Source: Hirudinaria manillensis (taxonomy: Eukaryota; Annelida; Clitellata; Hirudinida; Hirudinidae). Taken from it: DNA of 64,000 nt. Below the pieces are notes generated by a model. That model saw only the letters and a program-made list of their open reading frames with translations. It ran no database searches and was not told the DNA's origin. The stretch covers positions 2,620,001 to 2,684,000 of the forward strand of contig CM067533.1 in NCBI GenBank assembly GCA_034509925.1. The letters are read 5' to 3'. Made by a program: the position numbers and the translations under genes. Below are positions 28,701 through 43,200 of the stretch, piece after piece; the first letter of the stretch is position 1; every line of letters begins with the position of its first letter.

Positions 28701-31700
28701 GATTTCACACAGTACGAGTCATGAATCTTCTAACAAGAGAAGAAAGAAATTGCAAGTCATCAGACAAAGTCAACTCCAAAGACTGCTTCGATTTCACACA
28801 ATACAAGTCATGAATCTTCTAACAAGAGAAGAAAGAAATTGCAAGTCATCAGACAAAGTCAACTCCAGCACAATATCTTCACAAACAATTGTCTTTTCCG
28901 AAACGTAACCTCCATCATGCGCGGAGTAGATGTGAACTCTAGTCCCGCCGGCCGAGAAATGCCATAGCCAACTCGCTCTCCTTAATTTATAGCTATCGGC
29001 GCCTCAGCAGCATGCAGGCGTGCATCGCGTGCGTGCTAGCTACTAGCACGAGGCTTGGCTTCCCGCCCATTTATGACGTGATTAATTGAAGAGTAAGGGC
29101 TTGTTATTCTTTGTTTTTATGGAAATTAAATTTTATTTCTATGGAAATCATCGGACAATGTCAACTCCAAATAGAGCTTCGATTTCACACAGTACGAGTC
29201 ATGAATCTTCTAACAACAAAAGAAAGAAATTGGAAGTCATAAGACAAAGTCAACTCCAGCACAATATCTTCACAAACAATTGTCTTTTCCGAAACGTAAC
29301 CTCCATCATGCGCGGAGTAGATGTGAACTCTAGTCCCGCCGGCCGAGAAATACCATAGCCAACTCGCTCTCCTTAATTTATAGCTATCGGCGCCTCAGCA
29401 GCATGCAGGCGTGCATCGCGTGCGTGCTAGCTACTAGCACGAGGCTTGGCTTCCCGCCCATTTATGGCGTGATTAATTGAAGAGTAAGGGCTTGTTATTC
29501 TTTGTTTTTATGGAAATTAAATTTTATTTCTATGGAAATCATCGGACAATGTCAACTCCAAATAGAGCTTCGATTTCACACAATACAAGTCATGAATCTT
29601 CTAACAAGAGAAGAAAGAAATTGAAAGTCATCAGACAAAGTCAACTCCAAAGACTGCTTCGATTTCCCACAATACAAGTCATGAATCTTCTAACAAGAGA
29701 AGAAAGAAATTGAAAGTCATCAGACAAAGTCAACTCCAAAGACTGCTTCGATTTCACACAATACAAGTCATGAATCTTCTAACAACAAAAGAAAGAAATT
29801 GGAAGTCATAAGACAAAGTCAACTCCAGCACAATATCTTCACAAACAATTGTCTTTTCCGAAACGTAACCTCCATCATGCGCGGAGTAGATGTGAACTCT
29901 AGTCCCGCCGGCCGAGAAATGCCATAGCCAACTCGCTCTCCTTAATTTATAGCTATCGGCGCCTCAGCAGCATGCAGGCGTGCATCGCGTGCGTGCTAGC
30001 TACTAGCACGAGGCTTGGCTTCCCGCCCATTTATGGCGTGATTAATTGAAGAGTAAGGGCTTGTTATTCTTTGTTTTTATGGAAATTAAATTTTATTTCT
30101 ATGGAAATCATCGGACAATGTCAACTCCAAATAGAGCTTCGATTTCACACAGTACGAGTCATGAATCTTCTAACAAGAGAAGAAAGAAATTGCAAGTCAT
30201 CAGACAAAGTCAACTCCAAAGACTGCTTCGATTTCACACAATACAAGTCATGAATCTTCTAACAAGAGAAGAAAGAAATTGCAAGTCATCAGACAAAGTC
30301 AACTCCAAAGGCTGCTTCGATTTCACACAATACAAGTCATGAATCTTCTAACAACAAAAGAAAGAAATTGGAAGTCATAAGACAAAGTCAACTCCAGCAC
30401 AATATCTTCACAAACAATTGTCTTTTCCGAAACGTAACCTCCATCATGCGCGGAGTAGATGTGAACTCTAGTCCCGCCGGCCGAGAAATGCCATAGCCAA
30501 CTCGCTCTCCTTAATTTATAGCTATCGGCGCCTCAGCAGCATGCAGGCGTGCATCGCGTGCGTGCTAGCTACTAGCACGAGGCTTGGCTTCCCGCCCATT
30601 TATGACGTGATTAATTGAAGAGTAAGGGCTTGTTATTCTTTGTTTTTATGGAAATTAAATTTTATTTCTATGGAAATCATCGGACAATGTCAACTCCAAA
30701 TAGAGCTTCGATTTCACACAGTACGAGTCATGAATCTTCTAACAAGAGAAGAAAGAAATTGAAAGTCATCAGACAAAGTCAACTCCAAAGACTGCTTCGA
30801 TTTCCCACAATACAAGTCATGAATTTCTAACAAGAGAAGAAAGAAATTGAAAGTCATCAGACAAAGTCAACTCCAAAGACTGCTTCGATTTCCCACAATA
30901 CAAGTCATGAATCTTCTAACAACAAAAGATAGAAATTGAAAGTCATCAGACAAAGTCAACTCCAAAGACTGCTTCGATTTCACACAATGCAAGTCATGAA
31001 TCTTCTAACAAGAGAAGAAAGAAATTGAAAGTCATCAGACAAAGTCAACTCCAAAGACTGCTTCGATTTCACACAATACAAGTCATGAATCTTCTAACAA
31101 GAGAAGAAAGAAATTGCAAGTCATCAGACAAAGTCAACTCCAGCACAATATCTTCACAAACAATTGTCTTTTCCGAAACGTAACCTCCATCATGCGCGGA
31201 GTAGATGTGAACTCTAGTCCCGCCGGCCGAGAAATGCCATAGCCAACTCGCTCTCCTTAATTTATAGCTATCGGCGCCTCAGCAGCATGCAGGCGTGCAT
31301 CGCGTGCGTGCTAGCTACTAGCACGAGGCTTGGCTTCCCGCCCATTTATGGCGTGATTAATTGAAGAGTAAGGGCTTGTTATTCTTTGTTTTTATGGAAA
31401 TTAAATTTTATTTCTATGGAAATCATCGGACAATGTCAACTCCAAATAGAGCTTCGATTTCACACAGTACGAGTCATGAATCTTCTAACAAGAGAAGAAA
31501 GAAATTGCAAGTCATCAGACAAAGTCAACTCCAAAGACTGCTTCGATTTCCCACAATACAAGTCTTGAATTTCTAACAAGAGAAGAAAGAAATTGAAAGT
31601 CATCAGACAAAGTCAACTCCAAAGACTGCTTCGATTTCCCACAATACAAGTCATGAATCTTCTAACAACAAAAGAAAGAAATTGAAAGTCATCAGACAAA

Positions 31701-31887
31701 GTCAACTCCAAAGACTGCTTCGATTTCACACAATGCAAGTCATGAATCTTCTAACAAGAGAAGAAAGAAATTGAAAGTCATCAGACAAAGTCAACTCCAA
31801 AGACTGCTTCGATTTCACACAATACAAGTCATGAATCTTCTAACAAGAGAAGAAAGAAATTGCAATTCATCAGACAAAGTCAACTCC

Positions 31888-32321
31888 AGCACAATATCTT
31901 CACAAACAATTGTCTTTTCCGAAACGTAACCTCCATCATGCGCGGAGTAGATGTGAACTCTAGTCCCGCCGGCCGAGAAATGCCATAGCCAACTCGCTCT
32001 CCTTAATTTATAGCTATCGGCGCCTCAGCAGCATGCAGGCGTGCATCGCGTGCGTGCTAGCTACTAGCACGAGGCTTGGCTTCCCGCCCATTTATGGCGT
32101 GATTAATTGAAGAGTAAGGGCTTGTTATTCTTTGTTTTTATGGAAATTAAATTTTATTTCTATGGAAATCATCGGACAATATCAACTCCAAATAGAGCTT
32201 CGATTTCACACAATACAAGTCATGAATCTTCTAACAAGAGAAGAAAGAAATTGGAATTCAACAGACAAAGTCAACTCCAAAGAGAGCTTCGATTTCACAG
32301 AATACGAGTCATGAATCTTCT
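31888..32321 (+). repeat. Degenerate right-edge unit of the satellite array
   Basis: Last unit of the array. It has a full core (31888-32197), one complete 89-bp subrepeat (32198-32286) and a 35-bp partial copy (32287-32321), after which homology stops at ATGAGATGAG. This unit carries private changes not seen inside the array (ACAATATCAACTCC in the core tail, GGAATTCAACAGAC, CAAAGAGAG, CACAGAATACGAG). Divergence at an array edge is expected, because edge copies escape homogenisation. Confidence 0.9.
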
Positions 32322-33630
32322 ATGAGATGAGATTGTTTCTGTTGATCCAAGAATTTTCTGTTCGCGCACGAAGATTCTTCAAATTTCTTACGTTTTATGC
32401 GCATCATCAGCGAAGCACCTTGCCTCTAGTTGGTTATTTTGTCGGCAGGATAGATTTTTTTCTCTCCGAGGTCCATTTCTTATTCGATTTTGAAACCCAT
32501 TTCGTGCACGACTTTCCATGTAATGTCTTGTTTTTTTTTTAAATTTTTATTTATTAATATTATTGAAATTAAAATTTTTCTCGACCATTAAAATTGTTCT
32601 ACTATACCATTTATCGCGCAAGTTAAGAATAACGGTTTGTTTTATAAGAATTAAACATTTTAAATAATAATTCGCCTTAAATCATTTCAAAGTTTTATAT
32701 TGTCTATTTCTTGCTTTCGGAATTTGTTTCAATATGAAGTTCTCATTTTCTAACTCAACTTCTTTTTGATTGCACTTTATTTCTATTATTTATATTTATT
32801 TTTTATTATTTTGACCTTCCTAGGTGTTGATTGTGAGGAATTTTCATTTCATTACCTTGTCAACCCACTGGACTTTAAAATTAAGGATGTTTAGGGTATG
32901 TGAGTTAATATGTTAACAGTTTTTTTTAAATATTTTTTGACTAACTAAACGAGTGATTAAGCAATTCAAGATTAAGTTCCAGATATGATGACTCTAAGAC
33001 ATTTCTATCCTATCACTTAGGCAACACACTGGATTTTTATTATTACTGCCACGCATGATGAATTAACATGTTTTCATAATATCGTGGCTCCATTTTTCGT
33101 TGTTTATTATTTGTGTCGAGGCTCTAGATCGCCTCGCCGAGTCCTCATACTGTAGAACGTCGTATGACAGCTCATTTCTTCTTAACTTTCATGGGGATCA
33201 ATCCCCAATATCAGTACTTTCAAAAGTTGTAAGATAAGTTGGGTTACTTCACCCTATTCTGTCATCTACAGTGGTTTCCAACTCTTCTGTGGAGTTTCAA
33301 GGTACTGACATTAATTCCGGGCATCCTTGTTAAAATTGTTTAATTTCTGTCCTCGGACCTGGTGAGATTATTATTGTTATTGTCAACTTGCCTCAGAAAC
33401 CCGCCATAAATATGAATATTCGTGTTTTACGATTTGGCTTCTACACTAGATGTTTTGCATTTGGGCATGACATTGTAAGTCTTTGATCAGCGGGCATTTT
33501 CACATTTTTTCTGGGCAAATTTGAATATCTGCTGTTTTAGCGAGACACTGGAGTTTTATGAATTTAGCTTGGTAGGAATGGCGAAAGAAAAGAAAAGCCC
33601 TTTCTTGTCTCTTTTTTGCCCCAGGACGTT
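32322..33630. other. AT-rich unique sequence flanking the satellite; no gene recognised
   Basis: About 1.3 kb directly right of the array. ORFs are short, and the one of 71 codons at 32327 has no family I recognise. No convincing exon with both splice sites, no tRNA and no transposon ends were found. The sequence appears single-copy within the window. Confidence 0.6.
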
Positions 33631-33652
33631 CAAACAAACAAACAAACAAACA
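33631..33652. repeat. (CAAA)n microsatellite
   Basis: Short run of about five and a half CAAA units. It creates a spurious minus-strand reading frame but no recognisable protein. Confidence 0.9.
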
Positions 33653-33841
33653 ATAATTCATGCATCCATAAGGACGTGACATTTGAGCGAATGTTTTTAA
33701 AACCGATAAATTTGTAACTCAAACCCGCATCCGTTCTCTCAGTACTGACATGGCATCGAGTGGAACCAATTTATTTGATTCTGGCATTGTTTTATTCTCA
33801 TTCGTCTTGTCTGTATTTAGCATAATGGTAACCGGTGTTGG

Positions 33842-34030
33842 TGATGATGAACAGCATCATTGATGATGATGATGATGATGATGATGCTGATGAAGGCCCA
33901 CGTTTTATTTTCCCAACAATCAATGGAATCGACTCACGCCGCTTTTGTTGTTGTTGTTCACGGTGATGATGATGACGATGATGACGGGGATGATTAACTG
34001 ATCGCAAACTTGGTGATGATGATGGTGATA
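33842..34030. repeat. (GAT)n-rich microsatellite cluster
   Basis: Several GATGAT tracts (around 33861-33885, 33964-33995 and 34011-34028) separated by short unique pieces, with a (GTT)n tract between them. His- or Ser-rich minus-strand frames here are a by-product of the repeats. Confidence 0.85.
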
Positions 34031-36028
<1,998 letters not shown>

Positions 36029-36130
36029 AGCGGCAGATATTAATATAAGTGAAAGAGAGTTTTTGAATCAATTAAAATCTAATTATTTTATAAGTAGTAA
36101 AGTAGTCGCCATTGTCATCCTCCCCATTCT

Positions 36131-36181
36131 CGCCATCATCATTATCATCATCAACATCATCATCATCATCATCACCATCAC

Positions 36182-36240
<59 letters not shown>

Positions 36241-36306
36241 TTATTATCATCATCATCACTATCACCATTATTATTATTATCATCATCATCTTCTTCTTCT
36301 TCTTCT
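36131..36306. repeat. Mixed (ATC)n / (TTA)n / (TTC)n microsatellite
   Basis: Compound run: ATC/ACC triplets, then TTA triplets (about 36183-36246), then ATC and finally TTC triplets. It is probably part of the same expansion-prone region as the long TTA tract 100 bp to its left. Confidence 0.95.
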
Positions 36307-36765
36307 AAGTAGATGTAATAGTAGTCGTAGGTTGAAATCACGACGAAAGACTTTGATTTGAAAATTGAATGATCGTGTTATGTTGTGAGTGAGTTTCATG
36401 TTCTTGTGTCTTGCAATTATCAGAATTACCGGAAATGACTTAAGTAATAGGACCTCTTGTTCGGATTTTTGTCGTCAGCATAAATAATAACAATGATTCT
36501 ATTTCCAGACATCACCCGGTCATCATCATCATGATCGTCATCATCACCATCACCATCATCAACTAATTACTCGGTCTATTTTGATAAATCGAGACAATGT
36601 TTGTTGGTTAACGGAATCCGCTTCCACCAGCACACGACTTGTTTAATATTCGTGAATTTTAAGTAGGCTGCTCATAAATATTCATCAATGGTGTCCCACT
36701 GAATGGTGATGAGACAAAGGCTGGATCGTAATTCGGAACAATACAATTACATTGACGAGCCTTAA

Positions 36766-36807
36766 GCGATGATGACGATGACGATGGTAGTGATGATGAT
36801 GACGATA

Positions 36808-36838
<31 letters not shown>

Positions 36839-36912
36839 TGATGACGACGACGACGACGATGATGATGATGGTGACGACGACGATGATGATGGTGGTGATG
36901 ACGACGTTGATG
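36766..36912. repeat. Imperfect (GAY)n microsatellite
   Basis: GAT/GAC triplet array with scattered GGT, GTA and ACG variants. Interruptions suggest an old, decaying array. Poly-Ser on the minus strand and poly-Met/Thr on the plus strand are artefacts. Confidence 0.95.
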
Positions 36913-37137
36913 ATTCCATGGAGTCTTGACGTAGTTCCATCATCGATGACGTCATCGTCGAAGCTAATTGCATCCTTCGGCAGACGTCATTAATTACGAC
37001 CATCTCCTACAATGGCCTCCGGTGCTCCAGGTATCCGTAGGGAGATGAACACCTGGATTTCTTCCAATCATCACTCCACCTGAGCCACCACTGAGCATGT
37101 CATATTCTGCACCTGTTCTTAAATAATGATGCTGGTG

Positions 37138-37188
37138 ACGATGATGATGATAATGATGATTATTATAATATAATAATAATAATTATTA

Positions 37189-37286
<98 letters not shown>
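37138..37286. repeat. (GAT)n followed by (ATT)n microsatellite
   Basis: A short GATGAT tract followed by about 35 ATT triplets to 37286, within otherwise non-coding AT-rich sequence. Confidence 0.95.
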
Positions 37287-37287
<1 letters not shown>

Positions 37288-37479
37288 AATTACCATTAAT
37301 TACTGGTGAGCGGATTGGCTCACAATTTCAGCTAATGTCTTAATTATCACCTACTATTATTACATCAATTAATAATCATCGTCAACATCATCGTCATCAT
37401 CATCATCAACAACAATGATATCTTAGTCACTGCATGATGACCACCTCTTACAAAGTAGCAATTAAGATCTCCCTTCCCT

Positions 37480-37550
37480 TCATTCATTCATTTGTTCATT
37501 CATTCATTCATTCGCTCATTCATTCGTTCGTTCGTTTACTCATTCGCTCA
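37480..37550. repeat. (CATT)n tetranucleotide microsatellite
   Basis: CATT repeats with CGTT and CGCT variants. Another tetranucleotide tract (GATG) is nearby at 38447. No coding potential. Confidence 0.9.
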
Positions 37551-38446
37551 GTACCACTTGAAAATTCAATGCAGGTAAATCACATGTACACCTGTATCGT
37601 GTGTGTGCTTGTGCTTGCGTGTGTGTGTGTTCGTGTAATCTCTGTACTCAAATGGCTGTAGGCCCAAGATCTGTGTAAAGCTACGATTCTGCTCGGATGA
37701 TTTAATGTTAGGCTGGATTAACTGGATAGATGGATGGGAGAAAGAATAGGTAAATGAATGGATCGACACAGAGTAAATACACTTCCTTTGAATCATATTT
37801 TCAAAAATTATTAGCTATAATTATTCCTATTGTAATGAATCGTAAACTTAAATACAAATTTTTTTTAAATTATTTGCCAAAATATCCTGGTTAATAGTTT
37901 TAAAATCTCTGAACAAATTTGAGTGAGGGTGATGTGCATCTAAAAATAGTACTGGTTACTCAATCACAACAGTAACAACAACAACAACAATAATAACTCA
38001 TTAATATGCAAAAATCATGAATGATGTCAGCGATATTACAATGACGACCTGCTTTGGGCAAAAGCGAAATAACTATTAGCTGACGCGATAAGGACACACG
38101 TTATCGGAAACGATATTTTATTTATTATTGTTGTTGTTGTTGTCGTTGTTGTTATTGTTCAATTTCTCAAATTAATTTTTATTTTATTCAGTCTGCAATG
38201 ATTTGCATAATGTCTGATTTAGTCCATTGTTGTTATTGTTTTTGATGAGAAGACCACCTACGAATAAATAACAGCCTACGTGGTGATGATGATAACGATG
38301 ATGTTGATGATAGCGACGACTATGACGATGAAAGTGATAAATAAATAAATCATTCATCGGGTCTCATTGCGTGACAAAATATAACCCAATGCAGGATTTG
38401 TCACGAATCCGTTGAAATTGTGTTCTAAGTTTAAATCCACTGCAGA
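37551..38446. other. Intergenic sequence; no gene recognised
   Basis: AT-rich, with a TG-rich stretch near 37597-37632 and (CAA)n, (GTT)n and (GAT)n runs near 37974-37992, 38129-38158 and 38283-38305. I see no exon that could be linked to the downstream protocadherin. Confidence 0.5.
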
Positions 38447-38487
38447 GATGGATGGATGGATGGATGGATGGATGGATGGATGGATGG
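38447..38487. repeat. (GATG)n tetranucleotide microsatellite
   Basis: About ten perfect GATG units. On the minus strand it reads as a run of Ile-His-Pro-Ser, which explains the spurious frames there. Confidence 0.95.
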
Positions 38488-39950
38488 GTAACTGGATAAA
38501 GAGGTGAAAGAAATGAAGAAAGAATACATTAGCTTGTATGTTGAAATTGATAAATGACATTTATGATTAGCTAAGGTACAAGACAATGATGATGACGGCG
38601 ACCATGTTGATGGTGGTGATGATGATAGCGATTGTCTGCGAATCGATTCCAACGTGAGGCAGAAATTTCTAAAAGAAATTGTGACCTCACAGAGAGATCC
38701 TGTTCTTAAAATCCCACGTTGGATGTTGTCGATTGAATATAATTACTTTGGAGGATAATGCCCAACTGCCTTAAAATAAATATTAACAATTGAGTAATTA
38801 CTTCGGAATTGTTATTAAAAAAATAAGAGTAAATAATGCTCTTAATTGTGGATTAATTATGCACAATTAGGTGCACCTGACGAACCCGGGTCTATCCTCC
38901 GGAAGGAAGTGATCCTGCTGTTCAAGAAGCTAATAATATAATAATATCGATAATATGATAATTACTTTTACCGATAATATCGGTGATAATTGCTTTTAAG
39001 CCTATTTAAAATAGGACAAAATTATTGTTTAACAAAGTTATTACGAGGACAATAATTTATTTCAATAACAAATGTAACTTCTCTTCTAAATAGGCCTTTT
39101 TAAGCCACACTTAACGGTGCTAGATTGAAATTGAGGACGACAGTGATGATAGTAGTATCTTATTGTGATGGAGGTGAATATGATATTGATTATGATGATG
39201 ATGATAATAGTAAATCGATCGATTCAATACTTTGAATGAATTAAACTGATGGATTTCTATGGAATCACTTAGCAAGCCATTCAACAACAACAATAACAGC
39301 AACAACAACAACTGCAAGACTATAGTAAAGCCTCAGCGACTCGAACAACAAAAGGCAACAGCTCAGAAACTAACTTAAAAGTTAATTTACAACGATTTTC
39401 ATTTAAGGACAGTCAGCCACCTTTTTACTGCGTTCGACACTTTAAAGCGACCACAAAAACATCAAAGCTCTCGCCAAACGCTTTGACAACAAAAATCTCG
39501 GCTTTTTGAGCTTTATTGTTGTTGTTGTTGTTAGGCTTGCTAACTTCAGTTGTAAAAAAGTAAGTTAGTGATGGAAGGAAGGAAGAAAGAAAGGAAGGAG
39601 TTATGGATGAACGAGGGGGGTTGGTACTGGAGTGAATGATTGAGTTACGATGAGCTGTTGGCTGATTGTTAAAAGCTGAACAAAATTTCTGCAAACCGCG
39701 ACTTCTTGACGACCTTTGGACTTTTCAAGTTCTTTGCATTGTAATTACGTGACTCACAACAACAACAACAATTATTATTACTATTATTATTATGGTGTCC
39801 ATTAATTTAGAATTAATGACTGTATAATTACTTGAGCCAGTTTAGTCATTAACACATTTCACAGCACTTTTGGGATCGCTGCAAGTCGTGGTTTCGAAAT
39901 AATTTTCAGATCTAATACTTCCGCTCTCGGACGTTTTGGCAACAACATAC
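38488..39950. other. Upstream region of the protocadherin gene; no gene recognised
   Basis: About 1.5 kb of AT-rich DNA before the protocadherin. It has short (GAT)n, (CAA)n, (GTT)n and (ATT)n runs and several GATAATATCG-like inverted stretches near 38936-38990. Regulatory elements are plausible here, but I can point to none with confidence. Confidence 0.4.
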
Positions 39951-39953
39951 GTG

Positions 39954-39964
39954 CATAAATAAGG
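39954..39964 (+). promoter_or_regulatory. Possible TATA-like element upstream of the protocadherin
   Basis: CATAAATAAGG lies about 305 bp upstream of the chosen start codon at 40270. Spacing suits a TATA box with a 5' UTR of about 280 bp, but AT-rich DNA gives many such matches. No Inr or DPE is evident. Confidence 0.25.
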
Positions 39965-40269
39965 TGTCCACGGTAGAGAGGCTCGTAGTTAATTAAAAAA
40001 CCTCTACAAAGTTGTGCTTGCCTGTAGTGCTGTAGACTGAATACCTGAGCAAAAATAGATTACAGGCGAGACAAACGCTAAGCGAATAGTTTGATTTTTT
40101 TAGTTGTAAACATTTGCACCTGAATTTGCATTTGAAAGGTCGTGAGAGTTTTGTTGCACAAAATTGTTGCCTGATTATGAAACACTGTTTTGCTGAACGA
40201 GTTACGTTTTATTCACATGCAGATACAAAGTCAAGCTATCGGAAGTTTGTTCCCAAAGTCTTGTTCGTC

Positions 40270-43200
40270 ATGGACGTCAATGGCAGAAGGCCGACGTTGA
40301 TGCTGTTCGTTCTTTTGTTGACTTCAATGTGCGACCCCGTTTTGTCCCTAAGCTTTTCTGTAAAGGAGAACTCCCCTGAAAACACGTTGGTCGTCGACCT
40401 GCCGAGGCAGTTCAAACTCGGTGTTCCTGACAACCAAATTCCCAACCTGAGCTTCACCATTTCGAATCCTTATCAGAAGTACTTCAGCTTCTCGAGCAAT
40501 GCCGAGTTGAGATGCTCCGACATTCCATTGGACCGTGAAGAATTGTGCCACGGATCGGGACAGTGCGTACTAAGGCCGAGAATTTCTCTCGTCAGTCCGA
40601 AACAATACTTTCAAAACATCGACTTGAGTATCGTGGTTCAAGACGAGAACGACAACGAACCCATCTTCAGCTCACCAGTTTTCACTCTCAATATTTTAGA
40701 GAACGTTCAAACGGGAAGCTTGTACAACTTGATTCTTGCAACGGACAGAGACGTTGGCTCAAATGACATTCAAAAGTATGAAATCGACGAAGAGGATGCT
40801 TTCGATTTGCCTTTTGAACTACATACCAAAGTCCAGAACAGGATAATAAAACAAGTCGCACTGAGAGTTAAGAACGAACTAGACAGAGAAAAAGTTCCCT
40901 CTTATCAGTTCAAGGTCAAGGCCATTGACGGAGGTCAACCGGAACCGAAGACTGGAACTTTGACCGTCAACGTGATCGTTGTGGATGTGAACGACAACTA
41001 CCCGATGTTTGAGAAGTCCTTGTACGAGGTAAATATCGATGAAGATTTCCCTATCAATGAAGTCATCCTTAGCGTCAAAGCCACAGATGCCGACGAAGGA
41101 CCAAACGGTGAGATCAAATACGAGATTGGCCTTGGTCAGTGGGAGGCGGAAAGGACCTTCCAGTTGGACGAAATTACGGGAGAATTGAGACTCGTCGATT
41201 CGTTGGACCACTCAATCAACTCCAACTATTCCATAGAAATCACGGCGACTGATTTAAGCCAGGAAGGTTTCACGAACTACTCGAGAATTGAAGTGACTGT
41301 CAACGACATCAACAACAACGCTCCTCAGCTTTTTCTCAATCCTTTGAATCAAGATGGAGAAGCAGAATTTTATGAAAACGTAGAAATCGGTTCCTTCGTC
41401 TTCCACTTGCACGCGAAGGATGCCGACAGTGGAGACAATGGCAGGGTCAACTGTTCCATAGCCTCATCTTTTCCAGATGATGCTTTTGCTCTAAAACCCG
41501 CTTCAGGTTACAACGAATTTAATATGACGACAGCAGTTGAACACATTGACAGAGAAACAACCTCTTCCTATCAATTGACCATTCGATGCGAAGATTTTGG
41601 TTCGCCTGTGTTGACATCGACCACAGACATTGTCATCAAGATCTTAGATGTTGACGACAATCCACCGTTTTTTGAGAAGCCTCTCTACGTTGTTGAAATA
41701 GAGGAAAACAATCAGGTCAATCAGGTGCTTCTCCAGGTAAGAGCAGATGATCTGGATTCTGACATCAACGCTTCGATGAGGTTTCGCCTTTCTCCTGACA
41801 GTACCAGGGAGATGGAAGGATTCGTAAAAGTTGACGAACACACGGGTGTCATAACAGCTCTTCAATCGTTCGATTACGAAGCTCAGCATGAGTACCGTTT
41901 CACTGTTATGGTGGACAACACGTGCCGCAATTGTCCACACCAGGAAGGATCCCCGACTACCAGTACGTCAGAGGTGTTGCTAAAAGTAATCGACAAGAAC
42001 GATAACTCGCCAGAGTTTTCGAGAAGATTGTATCAGTTTGAAATCCCAGAAAACTCTCCGATGTCCACCGACGTTGGATCTCTCAGAGCCATAGACAAAG
42101 ATTCCGAACCATTTAATGGGTTCACTTTCCACATTGAAGAACAGTCTTCCTCGTTCATCCCTTTCCATGTAGACCCAGTAACCGGTAAAATAACAACCAC
42201 TGCACATCTGGACAGAGAAGTCACGGCTTCTTACAACTTCACTGTGAGAGTTGTTGACTCAAACGACCCTGACCTTTCTTCTTCGGTTCCTGTAGAGATC
42301 ATTATAATCGATCTCAATGATAACAATCCAATATTCCTCTCTGATTGTCAAAATTCCAAGACGGATTTGGGAGTTGTAGAGACGGAAGTGGTGGAAGTTT
42401 GTCGTTTTGTGGCGCAAGATGCCGACGAGGGTGTCAACGGGGAAGTAAAGTACTCGCTCGTCAGAGAAGTTTCTCACAAGATTTTCAATATTAGTTCGGA
42501 CGGAACTTTGTATCTCAGGACATACAGCCTCATCGATGCTCCTAAAGATCTATTCGTTAATTCTACAGCTGTTTTAAACGTCACGGTTCTGGCCAAAGAC
42601 AACGGAAAACCTCCTCTTTTCAGCATTATTAAGACGACAGCAGAAATCAACTTACTGCCCGTTTTTTCAATGCAGGCTCTCAGAGAGAGGCGCGATGGTT
42701 ACTTTGCGGGCCGCTTAGACAGAATCCTTATGCTGTGTGGTGTAATCTTTGGAATTCTACTGCTACTGGCGATTTTAGTGGCTATTATTGTTTATAGAAA
42801 GAAAAAAGCTCAGGACCAATCACACAGACCTCGATGCGATATTCAGGTGAAGCAACCACTGAGCATTCCAAAAGATCCAAATGCCAATAGTGACGGCATG
42901 GACAGTGCCGATGAGACTGATAATTTGAAGTCAACGAACGACAATAATAGCAACAACAACAAAATTCCCATCCTCCCTCCCAATAAGAAATTCTACGACG
43001 AAGATAATGGACAAACTCTGAAATATGATTTTTCCGATACGGGCAATTATTCATCAATAAGCAGTTCACTCAAGAAGAAAGGTAAAAACGGAAATGGTAA
43101 TCAGTTCAGTCTAACTAAGAAAAGGGTAAGTTCGCGGCCTTTGAATTATTTTCAGTGACAATTATGTAATTCTAATTGCGATGTCTGGTTTTCGTTAATA

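Larger units (their letters stand above)
1..32321 (+). repeat. Composite satellite array, 56 units of 302+89n bp
   Basis: Head-to-tail tandem array covering the left half of the window and truncated by its left edge. Each unit has a core of about 310 bp followed by n subrepeats of 89 bp (n = 1-6), the last shortened to 81 bp. Measuring between the same core landmark (212, 781, 1350 ... 32107) gives 55 spacings: 569 bp (21 times), 480 (13), 658 (9), 746 (3), 836 (3), 391 (2), and four indel variants (657, 655, 478, 466). These fit 302 + 89n apart from indels of 1-14 bp. Summing gives about 172 full spacings' worth of subrepeats plus one full and one partial copy in the last unit. Units differ from one another by only a few substitutions, so recent homogenisation is likely. 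No long ATG-initiated reading frame and no recognised RNA gene was found in the unit. Confidence 0.98.

Noticed and set aside
1..32321. Tandem rRNA, 5S, snRNA or histone gene cluster
   Set aside because: The unit contains no recognisable 5S, U snRNA, spliced-leader, tRNA or histone sequence, and there is no convincing A/B-box or Sm-site arrangement.
212..32325. Dozens of 60-115 codon reading frames repeated through the array
   Set aside because: The frames begin at the same TTG or internal codon of each unit and exist only because core and subrepeat happen to be open. The 89-bp period is not a multiple of three, so frames rotate and end at variable points. There is no ATG context, domain or splice structure.
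40114..40269. Longer protocadherin N-terminus
   Set aside because: The longest frame begins at a non-ATG codon. ATG 40177 would place about 30 polar residues before the signal peptide, whereas ATG 40270 leads straight into it.
40236..43069. Several minus-strand frames of 60-110 codons over the protocadherin
   Set aside because: They are antisense shadows of a clearly coding plus-strand exon.
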